Shown in pieces: positions 6,748-13,851 of a stretch of DNA of 14,153 bases. Source of the DNA: CAYXBG01 sp964463145 (GTDB taxonomy: Bacteria > Acidobacteriota > UBA6911 > RPQK01 > CBDAPI01); assembly GCA_964463145.1 (NCBI GenBank), contig CAYXBG010000044.1, positions 1 to 14,153 on the forward strand. The letters are read 5' to 3'. Both the position numbers and the translations under genes were made by a program. The stretch's first letter is position 1; each line of letters begins with the position of its first letter. A model generated the notes under the pieces. That model saw only the letters and a program-made list of their open reading frames with translations. It was not told the origin of the DNA and did no database searches.

Positions 6748-7773
6748 ATGCGTAAAATAAAGCAGCTCAAGACTACGGTTCGTGAGTGGCAAATGGTTGG
6801 TTCAGCTCTTTTGAGCAAAGCTCATCCCATTCTTGCCCACCTAGTACCTATGAGACGTTGTAATTTAGCTTGTACCTACTGTAATGAATACGATGATTTC
6901 TCGAAACCTGTCCCCCTTGAGACTGTTAATACCTGGACAGATAAGCTGGCGGAGCTAGGAACTTCGATTATAACTATCAGCGGTGGTGAGCCGCTCATGC
7001 ACCCTGAGCTAGAGGAGGTAATTGAACATATTCGGAAGCGTGGGATGGTGTCAGGTCTTATTAGTAATGGTTATCTGATGTCTGTGAAACGGATTCAGTC
7101 TCTCAATCAAGCAGGGCTGGAACATCTACAAATCAGTATCGACAACGTCGATCCTGATGAAGTTTCAATGAAAAGTCTTAAAGTCCTAGACAAGAAACTC
7201 CAATACCTGGCTGAATATGCCGATTTTAAGGTCAACATAAATTCGGTGCTTGGTTCGGGTGTGAGTTGTCCTTCTGATGCTCTCAAGATAGGGAAACGTG
7301 CTGTAGAACTCGGTTTTACCTGTACCGTAGGTGTTATCCATGACGGGAGTGGCCATCTTCGGCCACTGAGTGAAGAAGAGAAAGAGATCTTTCAGGAACT
7401 ACGAGAAATCGGGAAGAAAGGGTACCCTCGGATTAACCGTTATTTCCAAGAGAATCTGGCCCAAGGTAAGCCTAACAAGTGGCGTTGTAGGGCAGGGGCT
7501 CGTTATCTTTACATATGCGAGGATGGGCTAGTCCATTACTGCTCTCAGCAGCGAGGTCATCCCGGTATTCCCTTAAAGGACTACTCAGTGAAAGACATCC
7601 AGCGGGAATACCTTACCGAAAAATCGTGTTCTCCTTACTGTACGATTTCGTGTGTGCACCAAGCATCAATGGCCGATTTCTGGCGGGCACCACAGACATC
7701 TTTGGCAGCTCTTGACCAGTCCGATAGAGAAGAGGGGAGTACTTCTGAAGACCTGATCGAACTAGATCATTGA
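6748..7773 (+). CDS. Radical SAM protein with SPASM-like C-terminal cysteine cluster
   Basis: This is a cytoplasmic radical S-adenosylmethionine enzyme of 341 residues. The CxxxCxxC motif binding the 4Fe-4S cluster is at Cys38, Cys42 and Cys45; the SAM-binding GGEP is at 79-82; LISNGYL near 104-110 and LQISID near 127-132 complete the partial TIM barrel. The C-terminal part carries six further cysteines (247, 257, 265, 294, 298, 302) arranged C-x9-C-x7-C then C-x3-C-x3-C, like SPASM domains holding auxiliary clusters in peptide-modifying and related enzymes. The substrate is unknown: no small precursor-peptide gene is evident next to it. It lies between the secreted thioredoxin-like gene and the convergent DNA glycosylase. 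An in-frame TAG nine bases upstream fixes the earliest start at this ATG. Confidence 0.93.
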   Translation: MRKIKQLKTTVREWQMVGSALLSKAHPILAHLVPMRRCNLACTYCNEYDDFSKPVPLETVNTWTDKLAELGTSIITISGGEPLMHPELEEVIEHIRKRGMVSGLISNGYLMSVKRIQSLNQAGLEHLQISIDNVDPDEVSMKSLKVLDKKLQYLAEYADFKVNINSVLGSGVSCPSDALKIGKRAVELGFTCTVGVIHDGSGHLRPLSEEEKEIFQELREIGKKGYPRINRYFQENLAQGKPNKWRCRAGARYLYICEDGLVHYCSQQRGHPGIPLKDYSVKDIQREYLTEKSCSPYCTISCVHQASMADFWRAPQTSLAALDQSDREEGSTSEDLIELDH

Positions 7774-7814
7774 GTCCTGGCCTAGACTTGTATCCATATC
7801 GGCTATGCCTGGGT

Positions 7815-8540
7815 TCAAAACTGGTCGAGTTTTTTTCGCGCCTTTTTTAGTACTTCCAGTAACATCTCCATGGTGAGGCGCTTGGTAAGTGTGTTCTGCT
7901 GGCTGGGATGGTAAGAACCAATCAACAGGGGTTTCTCCTCAAAAGCGAATTGAACTCCGTGCCCGAATTGAGGTTGAGGTCTTGGCACCGGAAGCTGCAT
8001 CGATTTACGGGTCATTAGATAGCTATTCCAAGCGAAGGCACCTAAGGCCAGGATGACTTTAATATTTTTCAAGAGTATAAGCTCTTGCTGGAGATAGGGC
8101 AGGCAGAGTCTTTTTTCCAGTGGAGTGGGCTTATTCCCAGGAGGGGCACAACGGACTGCTGCGGTTATATAAGTATCTATGAGTTGTAATCCGTCACCCC
8201 TATGTTGACTGGTGGGTTGGTTGCAGAACCCCAACTCGAAAAGTGCCCTGTATAAGAAGTCTCCGCTTCGATCTCCAGTGAACATTCGCCCAGTCCGATT
8301 GGCTCCGTGAGCCCCCGGAGCTAATCCTAGAATTAGGAGGCGTGCTTTGTCATTCCCGAAAGAAGGTACCGGACGGCCCCAGTAATCCCAGTCTCGGTAA
8401 GCACGACGCTTCTCGATTGAGATCTGAGTTCGATGTTTCACTAGGCGGGGGCAAGAAGTGCAGCTCGTAATTACCCCCTGCAGTTTAGTCAGGGATGATG
8501 TTGTTTTCGAGTTAGTCAACTTTATTTCCGCGCTGGACAC
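7815..8540 (-). CDS. Uracil-DNA glycosylase, family 5 (UdgB type)
   Basis: This 241-residue protein removes uracil and other deaminated bases from DNA, starting base excision repair. Four cysteines match the iron-sulfur ligands of family 4/5 enzymes: Cys27 and Cys30 (CTSCPRL), Cys131 and Cys146 (C-x14-C). Motif A is GLAPG (72-76) followed by AHGANRTGR, without the polar catalytic residue of other families, which is diagnostic of family 5. Motif B contains HPS at 211-213 (GSYHPSQQNT). The start is a GTG with no clear ribosome site; the residues before Cys27 are variable, so the exact N-terminus is uncertain. It converges on the radical SAM gene with a 41-base gap and diverges from the UbiX gene. 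Broad family-5 specificity (uracil, hypoxanthine, ethenocytosine) is family knowledge, not visible here. Confidence 0.92.
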   Translation of the reverse strand: MSSAEIKLTNSKTTSSLTKLQGVITSCTSCPRLVKHRTQISIEKRRAYRDWDYWGRPVPSFGNDKARLLILGLAPGAHGANRTGRMFTGDRSGDFLYRALFELGFCNQPTSQHRGDGLQLIDTYITAAVRCAPPGNKPTPLEKRLCLPYLQQELILLKNIKVILALGAFAWNSYLMTRKSMQLPVPRPQPQFGHGVQFAFEEKPLLIGSYHPSQQNTLTKRLTMEMLLEVLKKARKKLDQF

Positions 8541-8590
8541 TCTCTGCTGGTGGGCAGGTGGATGTCAAGATATCATCAAGAACGAGTTAC

Positions 8591-8607
8591 TCTCTTCTTC
8601 TAAGAGA
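8591..8607. repeat. Small hairpin-forming inverted repeat
   Basis: TCTCTT and AAGAGA form a perfect six-base stem with a five-base loop, between the divergent glycosylase and UbiX genes. It lacks a T-run in either direction, so it is unlikely to be a terminator. Confidence 0.2.
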
Positions 8608-8645
8608 ATTAGTTCAAAAGGAAGTCAGCCACGTTTCCTCTACGG

Positions 8646-8682
8646 TCAATATCCCCTTAGGTCATATTGAATGACGGATATT
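8646..8682 (+). promoter_or_regulatory. Mutually exclusive hairpins upstream of the UbiX gene
   Basis: TCAATAT (8646-8652) can pair with ATATTGA (8664-8670). The overlapping AATATCC (8648-8654) can instead pair with GGATATT (8676-8682). Each is a perfect 7-bp stem and they exclude each other, as in attenuators or double operators. The stems are A/T-rich and may be chance. If the UbiX transcript is leaderless the structures would act at the DNA level. Confidence 0.2.
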
Positions 8683-8718
8683 CTGGTGTCTGCAGATTCT
8701 TCCCGGTAATATGAGTTT

Positions 8719-9342
8719 GTGAGTATAGAAGAAGCATCTGGGGCAATAAGGCGCGCTAGTGCATCCGAAGTCTGTAGGATAGTGGTTGGGATCAGTGGCG
8801 CCTCAGCGCCTGTCTATGGTATTCGCACATTGGAGTTGCTCGGCCGCATAGAGGGCCTAGAAACTCATCTGGTCTGTAGTCATGCAGCCGAAACTACCAT
8901 TAAATTAGAGACCGGGAAAAGCCTTCGAGAAGTGCATGATCTGGCTGATGTAGTCCATCAACCTGACGATTTCGCAGCAGCGATCTCTAGCGGTTCATTT
9001 AGCACGAACGGTATGATTGTTGCCCCCTGTTCAATGAGTACTCTGGCAGGGATTGCAGTGGGCTTGACGAAGGATCTCCTCACGCGTACTGCAGACGTCA
9101 CCTTAAAGGAAAGACGACCCTTAGTCCTTATGGTTAGGGAATCACCCTTGCACCTTGGACATCTTAGGAACATGGTCAAGGTGACAGAGATGGGAGGCGT
9201 AATTGCGCCCCCTATACCATCCTTCTACCATAAACCAACTCATCTCGACGAGATGATCGATTACAGTTTAGGGCGTGCTTTGGATGTATTCGGGTTAGAT
9301 ATGCCTTGGATGAATCGCTGGACAGGTCCTGGAAAAGGCTAG
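8719..9342 (+). CDS. ubiX: UbiX-family flavin prenyltransferase
   Basis: This 207-residue flavoprotein belongs to the UbiX/Pad1 family, which joins dimethylallyl phosphate to FMN to make the prenylated FMN cofactor used by UbiD-type decarboxylases. Family motifs are clear: GISGASAPVYG (24-34) for FMN phosphate, VAPCSMSTLAGIA (101-113), TRTADVTLKERR (122-133), the catalytic RESPLHLGHLRNM segment (140-152) and PPIPSFYHKP (164-173). An in-frame TAA at 8707-8709 forces the GTG at 8719 as the first possible start. No Shine-Dalgarno is present; TAATAT lies six bases before it. The N-terminus carries about 19 extra residues before the flavodoxin-like strand. No ubiD partner is in the window, so the client could be quinone (ubiquinone or menaquinone) synthesis or another decarboxylase. 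Confidence 0.95.
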   Translation: MSIEEASGAIRRASASEVCRIVVGISGASAPVYGIRTLELLGRIEGLETHLVCSHAAETTIKLETGKSLREVHDLADVVHQPDDFAAAISSGSFSTNGMIVAPCSMSTLAGIAVGLTKDLLTRTADVTLKERRPLVLMVRESPLHLGHLRNMVKVTEMGGVIAPPIPSFYHKPTHLDEMIDYSLGRALDVFGLDMPWMNRWTGPGKG

Positions 9343-9390
9343 GATACGAGGCGCTGGTTGGGGTGTATGGTATTAGTGTTTATCCCCGGG

Positions 9391-10281
9391 TTAATGACTG
9401 CGCACCATGGGAGTCGAGTTCGGGGCCAGCTCCTGCAGCATTAATTCCACCCAGGGGCGTTTTTCATTCTCAGGGAATTCTGTTAGAAAAGCCTGTAATG
9501 CTGAGACGGCAGGATCGAGGCGGTCAGCAAAGGTATGAATCTGGCTCTCCAGAATGTAGCCATCGGCGCGAGCTGCACTACGCGGGAATTTTGTCGCAAG
9601 GGTTTTTAACTGTTTCAGTGCTTCCTCTGGTTGACTACCAGAGGCGAGTGTAAAGGCTAGCCAGTAATAGCTCGTATCTGTCATCTCGGATTTATTTTCG
9701 GGGTCATACACGATCACGTTAACAAAATGTTTTGCTGCTTCCAACAGACTATTTCGTGTCAAATATTTGTGGGCTAGTTCGAAGTTTGCTGTAGAGGAGT
9801 GAGGGTTGCTCTCGACTGTTTCTTGAAGCTTTTTGAACGAATTAGGGCTTGCCAGATATTCTTCTACTTTTGCCTTGAAATTTTGGGCGTCAACATAACC
9901 AGTTAGACGGTCAACTTCAAACCCATCATGGTCCATGACAAAAATAGTCGGATAATTAGATATCTGAAATTTTTCTCGTAACTGTACCCCTGTCGGGTCA
10001 GTTTCGGCATTAAGCTTGACCCATAAATACCCCTCCCGCATCTCTTCGCGAACGAGAGGATCTTTGAAAGTGGTAGCTTCCATTTTTTTGCAGTAGTTAC
10101 AGCTGTCGGTGTACAGGTAGGTGAGAACAGGTCTTCTTGTCTGTTGGGCTTTCCGAAGAGCCCCTTCGTAATCTGGAGTCCATGGTATTCCCTCAACTGT
10201 GCCGATACAGACAGAGAGAGACGTGATGGATAACAGAATGAGTATCCGCAGTAAAAGAGTTGTTGGGGCGTGCGCCTTCAT
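9391..10281 (-). CDS. Secreted thioredoxin-like protein with C-terminal TPR-type helices
   Basis: This 296-residue protein has a hydrophobic N-terminal signal segment (about 9-28), then a thioredoxin-like domain of the thioredoxin_7 type. The domain shows Cys61-Asn-Tyr-Cys64, KLNAE near 89-93 and the cis-proline NYPTIFVMD (Pro111). Residues 150-285 look like three or four helical TPR-type repeats (FELAHKYL, YYWLAF, EEALKQLKTLATKFP, AVSALQAFLTEFP). It probably acts in the periplasm as a disulfide reductase or isomerase that docks partners through the repeats. Its ATG overlaps the TGA of the upstream lipoprotein gene as ATGA, and GAGG stands seven bases before it, so translation is coupled. It is convergent with the UbiX gene, 48 bases away. 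Confidence 0.87.
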   Translation of the reverse strand: MKAHAPTTLLLRILILLSITSLSVCIGTVEGIPWTPDYEGALRKAQQTRRPVLTYLYTDSCNYCKKMEATTFKDPLVREEMREGYLWVKLNAETDPTGVQLREKFQISNYPTIFVMDHDGFEVDRLTGYVDAQNFKAKVEEYLASPNSFKKLQETVESNPHSSTANFELAHKYLTRNSLLEAAKHFVNVIVYDPENKSEMTDTSYYWLAFTLASGSQPEEALKQLKTLATKFPRSAARADGYILESQIHTFADRLDPAVSALQAFLTEFPENEKRPWVELMLQELAPNSTPMVRSH

Positions 10282-10856
10282 TCTATGACCTCAAACACAA
10301 TGTCATCACGCGATCCTTCGGCACCGTCAGCACCCGCCGAACTGAGTTTGTAACCGGAAGACGAGTATGAACTGTAAAGGAAGGGATTGGACCAGGCATC
10401 AAGCCGTATTACACTATTGAGAAATCGCGGTGCCAGGAGGTCTATGAGTGCTCTAAAGTCAGTAGCTTGGGGAACGTATCCTTGCTCCACCTGATACAGT
10501 CGAATTGCTTCAGCCATGTCTTCTAGAGACTTCATAGTAGTCTGAGTACGTTTTTCATTCAAGAGCGCTAAAATATGGGATATTTTTTCCCAGTGTCGGT
10601 CGGCTAACCGGACCTCTGTCAATTCCCATCGTCCGTTCTCTTTGACGAATTTAAGTGCCGTTTTCACCTTCACTTCTGCTACTAGAGAGTTTCCTGATTC
10701 GCGTGTTTCTAGTATCTCTAATTCGGTGGCTTTGAGTTTTAGGGGAGGGGTGGCTTTGTTGATCGACTCAGCCATCTGATGATTGATCGTTTTGCCACAG
10801 CTGGCTCCGATCAATATCAAAGAGCTCGTAGCTGCAAGCTGGAGATGCCTCCACAT
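10278..10856 (-). CDS. Lipoprotein with GspG-like (type II secretion pseudopilin) C-terminal domain
   Basis: A lipoprotein signal peptide ends in a lipobox (LIGASC). A middle beta-rich stretch of about 60 residues follows (LVAEVKVKTALKFVKENG), then a C-terminal region resembling the soluble domain of GspG. That region holds a helix with LEDMAEAIRLYQVEQGYVP, then LDAWSNPFLYSS and GYKLSSAGADG followed by an acidic RDDI segment, the pseudopilin calcium-loop signature. The long hydrophobic pilin helix and its prepilin cleavage site are absent, replaced by the lipid anchor, so it should not polymerise like a pilin. The start is placed at 10856; an ATG eight codons earlier (10880) is possible. Neither has a Shine-Dalgarno, but TATATT lies seven bases before 10856. 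Its stop overlaps the start of the thioredoxin-TPR gene by four bases. The function is unknown. Confidence 0.77.
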   Translation of the reverse strand: MWRHLQLAATSSLILIGASCGKTINHQMAESINKATPPLKLKATELEILETRESGNSLVAEVKVKTALKFVKENGRWELTEVRLADRHWEKISHILALLNEKRTQTTMKSLEDMAEAIRLYQVEQGYVPQATDFRALIDLLAPRFLNSVIRLDAWSNPFLYSSYSSSGYKLSSAGADGAEGSRDDIVFEVIE

Positions 10857-10863
10857 GGAGTCA

Positions 10864-10869
10864 AATATA
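10864..10869 (-). promoter_or_regulatory. -10-like hexamer before the GspG-domain lipoprotein
   Basis: On the minus strand TATATT (five of six matches to TATAAT) ends seven bases before ATG 10856, which would place transcription start at the start codon. On the plus strand the same A/T patch reads TATAGC at 10866-10871 and could serve the opposite direction. No convincing -35 is present. Confidence 0.3.
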
Positions 10870-10901
10870 GCACACGGCATGAACTGATGAGAGGTGATGT
10901 T

Positions 10902-10970
10902 ATGCTAGAACGGTCTCCTGATGGGCAGGTCTTGAATGACACAAAAGGGGGCGTTCTCAACCGCAATTAA
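10902..10970 (+). CDS. Possible 22-residue leader peptide ORF upstream of recG
   Basis: ATG to TAA encodes 22 residues (begins MLERSPDGQ, ends GVLNRN). It is preceded by GAGGTGAT at 10891-10898, an eight-base match to the anti-Shine-Dalgarno complement and the strongest ribosome site I noticed in the window, with suitable spacing. The next ATG follows the TAA with no gap. The peptide is polar and shows no known motif. It could be a leader peptide, a small protein, or fortuitous; there is no homology evidence. Confidence 0.25.
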   Translation: MLERSPDGQVLNDTKGGVLNRN

Positions 10971-11069
10971 ATGAGTCGTGTTGATTATGAGCTTATGACC
11001 AATACTCCGGTCGGGTTGGTTCCAGTCGGTGAGCAGGATAGACTCGGCTGCGATGCTTTAGCGGATTGA
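10971..11069 (+). CDS. Possible 32-residue small ORF, in frame after the leader ORF
   Basis: ATG directly follows the TAA of the previous small ORF in the same frame, and the ORF runs 32 codons (begins MSRVDYELM, ends CDALAD) to a TGA 17 bases before the recG ATG. It has no ribosome site of its own and would depend on reinitiation. The two together read as 56 codons interrupted by one TAA, so a broken or recoded small gene is an alternative. No family is recognised. Confidence 0.2.
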   Translation: MSRVDYELMTNTPVGLVPVGEQDRLGCDALAD

Positions 11070-11086
11070 AGTGCTAGGAGAGCGGG

Positions 11087-13207
11087 ATGTCACTTGAGCT
11101 AGATACTCCTATCCAATTTGTGAAGGGTGTGGGGAAACACCGATCAGAGCAATTGGGCAAAGTGGGGATTAAAATTGCCCGAGACTTGCTTCGGTACAAG
11201 CCTTTTCGTTACGAAGATAGGACCAGTTTCTGTTCCATATGTGATGTTAGGCCAGATGTCTCGACATTGTTTCGTGGCCGCATTCTGGCAGCTGCTAGTA
11301 GAACAACACACCGTAAAAGAATGCGTATCCTTGAATTGGTAATTACGGATGGTTCAGGAAGCTTATCTGTAAAGTTCTTCAATCAACCGTATTTGGCGGA
11401 AGTCTTGAAAGCCGACCAAGAAGTGGTTTTCTACGGTACACCTCGGGCTGACAGCTATTCATCTGGACTCTCTTTGGCTAATCCAGAGTTTGAGATCCTG
11501 AAATCTGAACCTAGTGACTCGCTTCACAATGGGCGGATTGTTCCAGTCTATCGGAGGGTTGGTAACATCACTTCTAGATCATTGCGTGTAATCGTAGCGC
11601 ACTTATTGGATGGTTTAGAGGGTCATATTCCCGAGCGATTGCCTGGGTGGATTTTGGACCGATATGGATTCCCTGACCGTGAAAATGCGATTCGCCTGCT
11701 GCATTTTCCAGTGGTTCCTGATGGTTGTCAGAGAGACTCATTTTTATTGGATTTAGGTAACTCTCGGACGCCTATGCAACAGCGTTTGGTATTTGAGGAA
11801 TTTTTTGACTTTCAATGTGGGTTGCAGGTGGTGAGGAATCAACGCGAGAGTCTCCCTAAGGGGCGTAGTATCCGTATCACCAGTGAGATTAGGGAGATCG
11901 TGAAGTCGGTCCTTTCCTTTCATCCTACCGTGGCTCAAAAGCGTGTTGTAAAGGAAATTGCAGATGATCTCTGTAGTGAAAACATTATGAATCGACTCTT
12001 ACAAGGTGATGTGGGGTCGGGTAAAACGATAGTGGCAGTTCAGGCAATGGTTATCGTAGTTGAAAATGGTTATCAGTGTGCTCTGATGGCGCCGACAGAA
12101 ATACTGGCTGAACAACATTTCGAGACTCTTAGGCGAGATTTAGGCAAAGCAGATTACAAGATCGCCCTTCTCAAAGGACGGTTACCCATTGGGATCCGTA
12201 GGAAGATCCTAAGTAAAGTGTCCGACGGGACTGTACAGATCGTTGTGGGGACACACGCGGTATTTCAAAAAAGCGTTGAATTTCAAAGCCTCGGGTTGGT
12301 GGTCATTGACGAGCAACACCGATTTGGGGTCATTCAGAGGATGGACCTTCAGCAGAAGGGGAAACGCCCAGATACGTTAGTGATGACAGCCACTCCCATT
12401 CCAAGAAGCCTGGCTCTGACACTTTATGGGGATTTGGATTTCTCTGTAATAGACGAGCTGCCTCCTGGAAGGAAGCCCGTGCTTACCCATGTTAGGACTG
12501 AGGCAGATCGTTCCAAGGTCTATCAGGAGGTAGTGTCCAGGCTGCGAGAAGGTCACCAATGTTACATAGTTTACCCTTTGGTGGAAGAATCTGAAAAAGT
12601 TGAGGCCAGGGCAGCAAAGGAGATGGCGAGCATCTTGCAAAAAACTGTTTTTTCCGCTTTCAAGGTTGGTTTGCTGCACGGTCGACTCACTTCTGAGGAG
12701 AAAGATAGTGTAATGCAGCGATTCAGGAGGCATGACCTGGATGTCTTGGTGGCCACTACCGTTATAGAAGTAGGAGTTGATGTCCCTAACGCAACACTAA
12801 TGGTAATCGAACATGCTAATCGTTTTGGGCTTTCTCAACTTCACCAATTGCGTGGTCGTGTCGGGCGAGGATCCAATCAGAGCAGCTGTTTTTTGATGTC
12901 TAGTGAAGGGAGTTCTTCCGAAGCTCGGCAAAGGCTGGATATTATGCAGCAGACTAACGATGGATTTCAAATCTCAGAAAAGGATTTGGAAATACGAGGG
13001 CCTGGTGATTTTGTAGGTACTAAACAGTCGGGTCTCCCTCAATTTCATTTTGCGAACCTTGTTCGGGATAGGGTTTGGCTTAGACGCGCTTGCAGAGATG
13101 CCGAACAATGGTTAGAAGAAGAGCTGCAGGGAGGGGTTGAATCTGCCCATTTGAAAGAAATGATCTCAGACTGGGAGCATCGCTTCGGACTCTTTCACGT
13201 GGGCTGA
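11087..13207 (+). CDS. recG: ATP-dependent DNA helicase RecG
   Basis: This 706-residue superfamily-2 helicase reverses stalled replication forks and drives branch migration of Holliday junctions. An N-terminal wedge/OB-fold region (about 1-250; FVKGVGKHRSEQLG, then LLRYKPFRYEDR) recognises branched DNA. The helicase core follows: Walker A GDVGSGKT (307-314), motif Ia APTEILAEQH (335-344), Walker B DEQH (408-411), motif III TATPIPRS (434-441) and motif VI QLRGRVGRG (587-595). The C-terminus keeps the family IRGPGDFVGTKQSG segment. Length and domain order are normal. AGGAG six bases before the ATG fixes the start. rsmD follows 16 bases after the stop, and coaD after that, so this is a housekeeping block probably expressed together. 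Confidence 0.98.
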   Translation: MSLELDTPIQFVKGVGKHRSEQLGKVGIKIARDLLRYKPFRYEDRTSFCSICDVRPDVSTLFRGRILAAASRTTHRKRMRILELVITDGSGSLSVKFFNQPYLAEVLKADQEVVFYGTPRADSYSSGLSLANPEFEILKSEPSDSLHNGRIVPVYRRVGNITSRSLRVIVAHLLDGLEGHIPERLPGWILDRYGFPDRENAIRLLHFPVVPDGCQRDSFLLDLGNSRTPMQQRLVFEEFFDFQCGLQVVRNQRESLPKGRSIRITSEIREIVKSVLSFHPTVAQKRVVKEIADDLCSENIMNRLLQGDVGSGKTIVAVQAMVIVVENGYQCALMAPTEILAEQHFETLRRDLGKADYKIALLKGRLPIGIRRKILSKVSDGTVQIVVGTHAVFQKSVEFQSLGLVVIDEQHRFGVIQRMDLQQKGKRPDTLVMTATPIPRSLALTLYGDLDFSVIDELPPGRKPVLTHVRTEADRSKVYQEVVSRLREGHQCYIVYPLVEESEKVEARAAKEMASILQKTVFSAFKVGLLHGRLTSEEKDSVMQRFRRHDLDVLVATTVIEVGVDVPNATLMVIEHANRFGLSQLHQLRGRVGRGSNQSSCFLMSSEGSSSEARQRLDIMQQTNDGFQISEKDLEIRGPGDFVGTKQSGLPQFHFANLVRDRVWLRRACRDAEQWLEEELQGGVESAHLKEMISDWEHRFGLFHVG

Positions 13208-13211
13208 GGTT

Positions 13212-13217
13212 GGGAGG
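13212..13217 (+). promoter_or_regulatory. Ribosome binding site deciding a CTG start for rsmD
   Basis: GGGAGG is followed by six bases and CTG at 13224. The first in-frame ATG (13245) is 27 bases away, too far for this site to serve. The site therefore supports initiation at CTG, or less likely at the ATT at 13218. Confidence 0.6.
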
Positions 13218-13223
13218 ATTGAT

Positions 13224-13769
13224 CTGAGAATTATCGGTGGGGAAATGAAAGGCCAGAAGTTGATGAAACCTCCGGAAGGGGTCCGACCTACCACTGATCG
13301 GCTACGAGAAGCTCTTTTCAACGTATTGGGGGATGTTAAAGGAACTGTGTGGGTGGAGGCCTTTGCGGGTACTGGTGCTGTGGGGATTGAAGCGCTAAGC
13401 CGTGGAGCCGAGTTGGTTATATTCAATGAACGTGAGCGGAGTGTTTTGCAGATATTAGAATCTAATTTCAAAAAATGCGGACTAGAGACTGGATGTGAAA
13501 TACATCGGGGGGATGCTTTCGTTCTTTTTCGGCGGCTGACCGGTCGTCTGGTCGATGTGGTATTTCTCGATCCTCCTTATCGTTTTGGGCGCTACGGTAA
13601 GTTACTGAAGAAGATCAAGGAAGCATTGGCGGAGGGAGCTCCAGGCCATATGGTTTTGATGGAGGTATTCAAAAAGACTGGGGATGAGGTCGTGGGGCCT
13701 CACTATAGAATTGTACGACGTCTCAGGGCAGGGGACAGTCATCTCCTGATACTGAAGCCTATCTATTAA
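13224..13769 (+). CDS. rsmD: 16S rRNA (guanine966-N2)-methyltransferase RsmD
   Basis: The product methylates guanine 966 (E. coli numbering) of 16S rRNA in the small subunit, using S-adenosylmethionine. With a CTG start it has 181 residues, the family's usual size. Features are an N-terminal RIIGGEMKG, RPTTDRLREALFNVL (about 21-35), the SAM-binding FAGTGAVGIEALSRGA (about 47-62) and the catalytic DPPY motif (about 116-119). The RIIGG start conserved in this family lies upstream of the first ATG (13245), and no ATG, GTG or TTG exists in frame in the right place; CTG 13224 has a perfect GGGAGG ribosome site. The gene follows recG by 16 bases and precedes coaD, a very common bacterial order. Confidence 0.95.
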   Translation: MRIIGGEMKGQKLMKPPEGVRPTTDRLREALFNVLGDVKGTVWVEAFAGTGAVGIEALSRGAELVIFNERERSVLQILESNFKKCGLETGCEIHRGDAFVLFRRLTGRLVDVVFLDPPYRFGRYGKLLKKIKEALAEGAPGHMVLMEVFKKTGDEVVGPHYRIVRRLRAGDSHLLILKPIY

Positions 13770-13770
13770 C

Positions 13771-13780
13771 CGTTGCAACG
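13771..13780. repeat. 10-bp palindrome after rsmD (CGTTGCAACG)
   Basis: A perfect palindrome one base after the rsmD stop codon. With the GAT that overlaps its end it resembles the site at 13852-13861 (C-x-TTGCAA-x-GAT). There is no T-run after it, so a terminator is unlikely; an operator or chance are the alternatives. Confidence 0.25.
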
Positions 13781-13851
13781 ATAACTTAGGCTGCCACCTC
13801 TCTAGATAGAGACCGGATAGGGACCGGCTTGAGTGGTAGGTATGTAGTCCT

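Noticed and set aside
5204..7773. A peptide-modification (RiPP) cluster of radical SAM enzyme plus small protein
   Set aside because: The small protein is a charged coiled coil on the opposite strand with no Cys, Gly-rich core or leader features, and no protease or exporter is present.
8563..8568. Minus-strand TTGACA as the -35 of the glycosylase gene
   Set aside because: No -10-like hexamer lies 16-18 bases downstream, and the position would fall at the start codon.
12377..12733. 118-codon minus-strand open frame inside recG
   Set aside because: It is antisense to the helicase core motifs, which are intact on the plus strand; no recognisable protein.
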